Assembly: GCF_017313105.1 (NCBI RefSeq)
Contig: NZ_JAFLND010000002.1
Location: forward strand, 372,001-436,000
Length of the DNA: 64,000 bases
Origin: [Muricauda] lutisoli (nom. illeg.)
GTDB taxonomy: Bacteria > Bacteroidota > Bacteroidia > Flavobacteriales > Flavobacteriaceae
Reading direction: 5' to 3'
Shown here: in pieces, positions 63,905-64,000 of the stretch
Position numbering within the stretch: the first letter of the stretch is position 1
Layout: every line of letters begins with the position of its first letter
Translations under genes and position numbers: made by a program
Notes under the pieces: model-generated
Seen by the model: the letters and a program-made list of their open reading frames with translations, nothing else
Databases searched by the model: none
Told to the model about the DNA's origin: nothing

Positions 63905-64000
63905 ATGCAAGACCCTAATCGCACGGAAATTTTTAAGGATTTGATAATCTACCAGTTAGTCAGCCCCAATAACTTTTCCCCAAGTGGACTTAATTTGGCG
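63905..64000 (+). CDS. Start of an unidentified gene (truncated by window end)
   Basis: A plus-strand ORF opens with ATG at 63905 and runs without stop to base 64000 (32 codons, beginning MQDPNRTEIFKDLIIYQLVS). It lies 38 bases from the divergent sulP start, a normal gene-start position. The short product fragment is not enough for me to assign a family. Confidence 0.45.
   Translation, partial: MQDPNRTEIFKDLIIYQLVSPNNFSPSGLNLA

Overview
The window looks like an ordinary chromosomal stretch from a member of the Flavobacteriaceae (Bacteroidota), perhaps close to Muricauda/Allomuricauda. The genus is an inference; the family rests on four TonB-dependent receptors (several with an N-terminal carboxypeptidase-regulatory-like domain), many Cys-anchored lipoproteins, DUF5689/lamin-tail and Ig-like lipoproteins, a single-chain GlyRS, sparse Shine-Dalgarno sequences and several TAnnTTTG-type -7 promoter elements. 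About 60 protein genes are supported. I see no rRNA, tRNA, IS element, prophage or CRISPR array.

Layout. 0-8 kb: the 5' part of an aldo/keto reductase gene, xth, a cysteine hydrolase overlapping a TonB receptor, two small cytoplasmic proteins, a secreted M20 hydrolase overlapping a phosphoesterase lipoprotein, and a small HTH regulator. 8-19 kb: DUF3124 lipoprotein, formate-THF ligase, glyS, a coiled-coil membrane protein, ComF, an Ig-like protein, nitrilase, ankyrin protein and katG. 19-22.4 kb: an accessory-looking block of secreted hypotheticals including a probable zinc-peptidase lipoprotein. 22.5-28 kb: a lipoprotein/TonB receptor/secreted nuclease-phosphatase locus, then REP-like repeats. 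28-36 kb: another TonB receptor and an operon DUF3108 - tryptophan-dioxygenase-like - M23 peptidase - pgi. 36-46.5 kb: patatin/Omp85 protein and uvrC; a structured gene-free region; a 29-residue membrane ORF with 5-formyl-THF cyclo-ligase; then ileS - DksA-like - head-to-tail secreted protein - lspA. 46.6-56.5 kb: helical lipoprotein, haem-type TonB receptor with recO, gdhA, a Cys/Met-metabolism PLP enzyme, DUF3298 lipoprotein, DinB, ArsC-like, EamA exporter and SUKH protein. 56.5-64 kb: thioesterase, nitronate monooxygenase, YheT-like hydrolase, cytochrome c lipoprotein, META-domain lipoproteins, secreted DinB, SulP transporter and the start of one more gene.

How it fits together: housekeeping genes for translation, repair, folate and nitrogen metabolism are interleaved with envelope uptake genes. 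The most notable items are an isoleucyl-tRNA synthetase whose HXGH signature reads GIHH (the altered form I associate with mupirocin-resistant IleRS2 enzymes), a long interrupted hairpin just upstream of the folate cyclo-ligase gene (6S-like position, unproven), an M23 peptidase with Cys in place of a zinc-ligand His, an unrecognised gluzincin-like lipoprotein, and a candidate nucleic-acid/organophosphate scavenging locus. I found no clearly new multi-gene defence or biosynthetic system.
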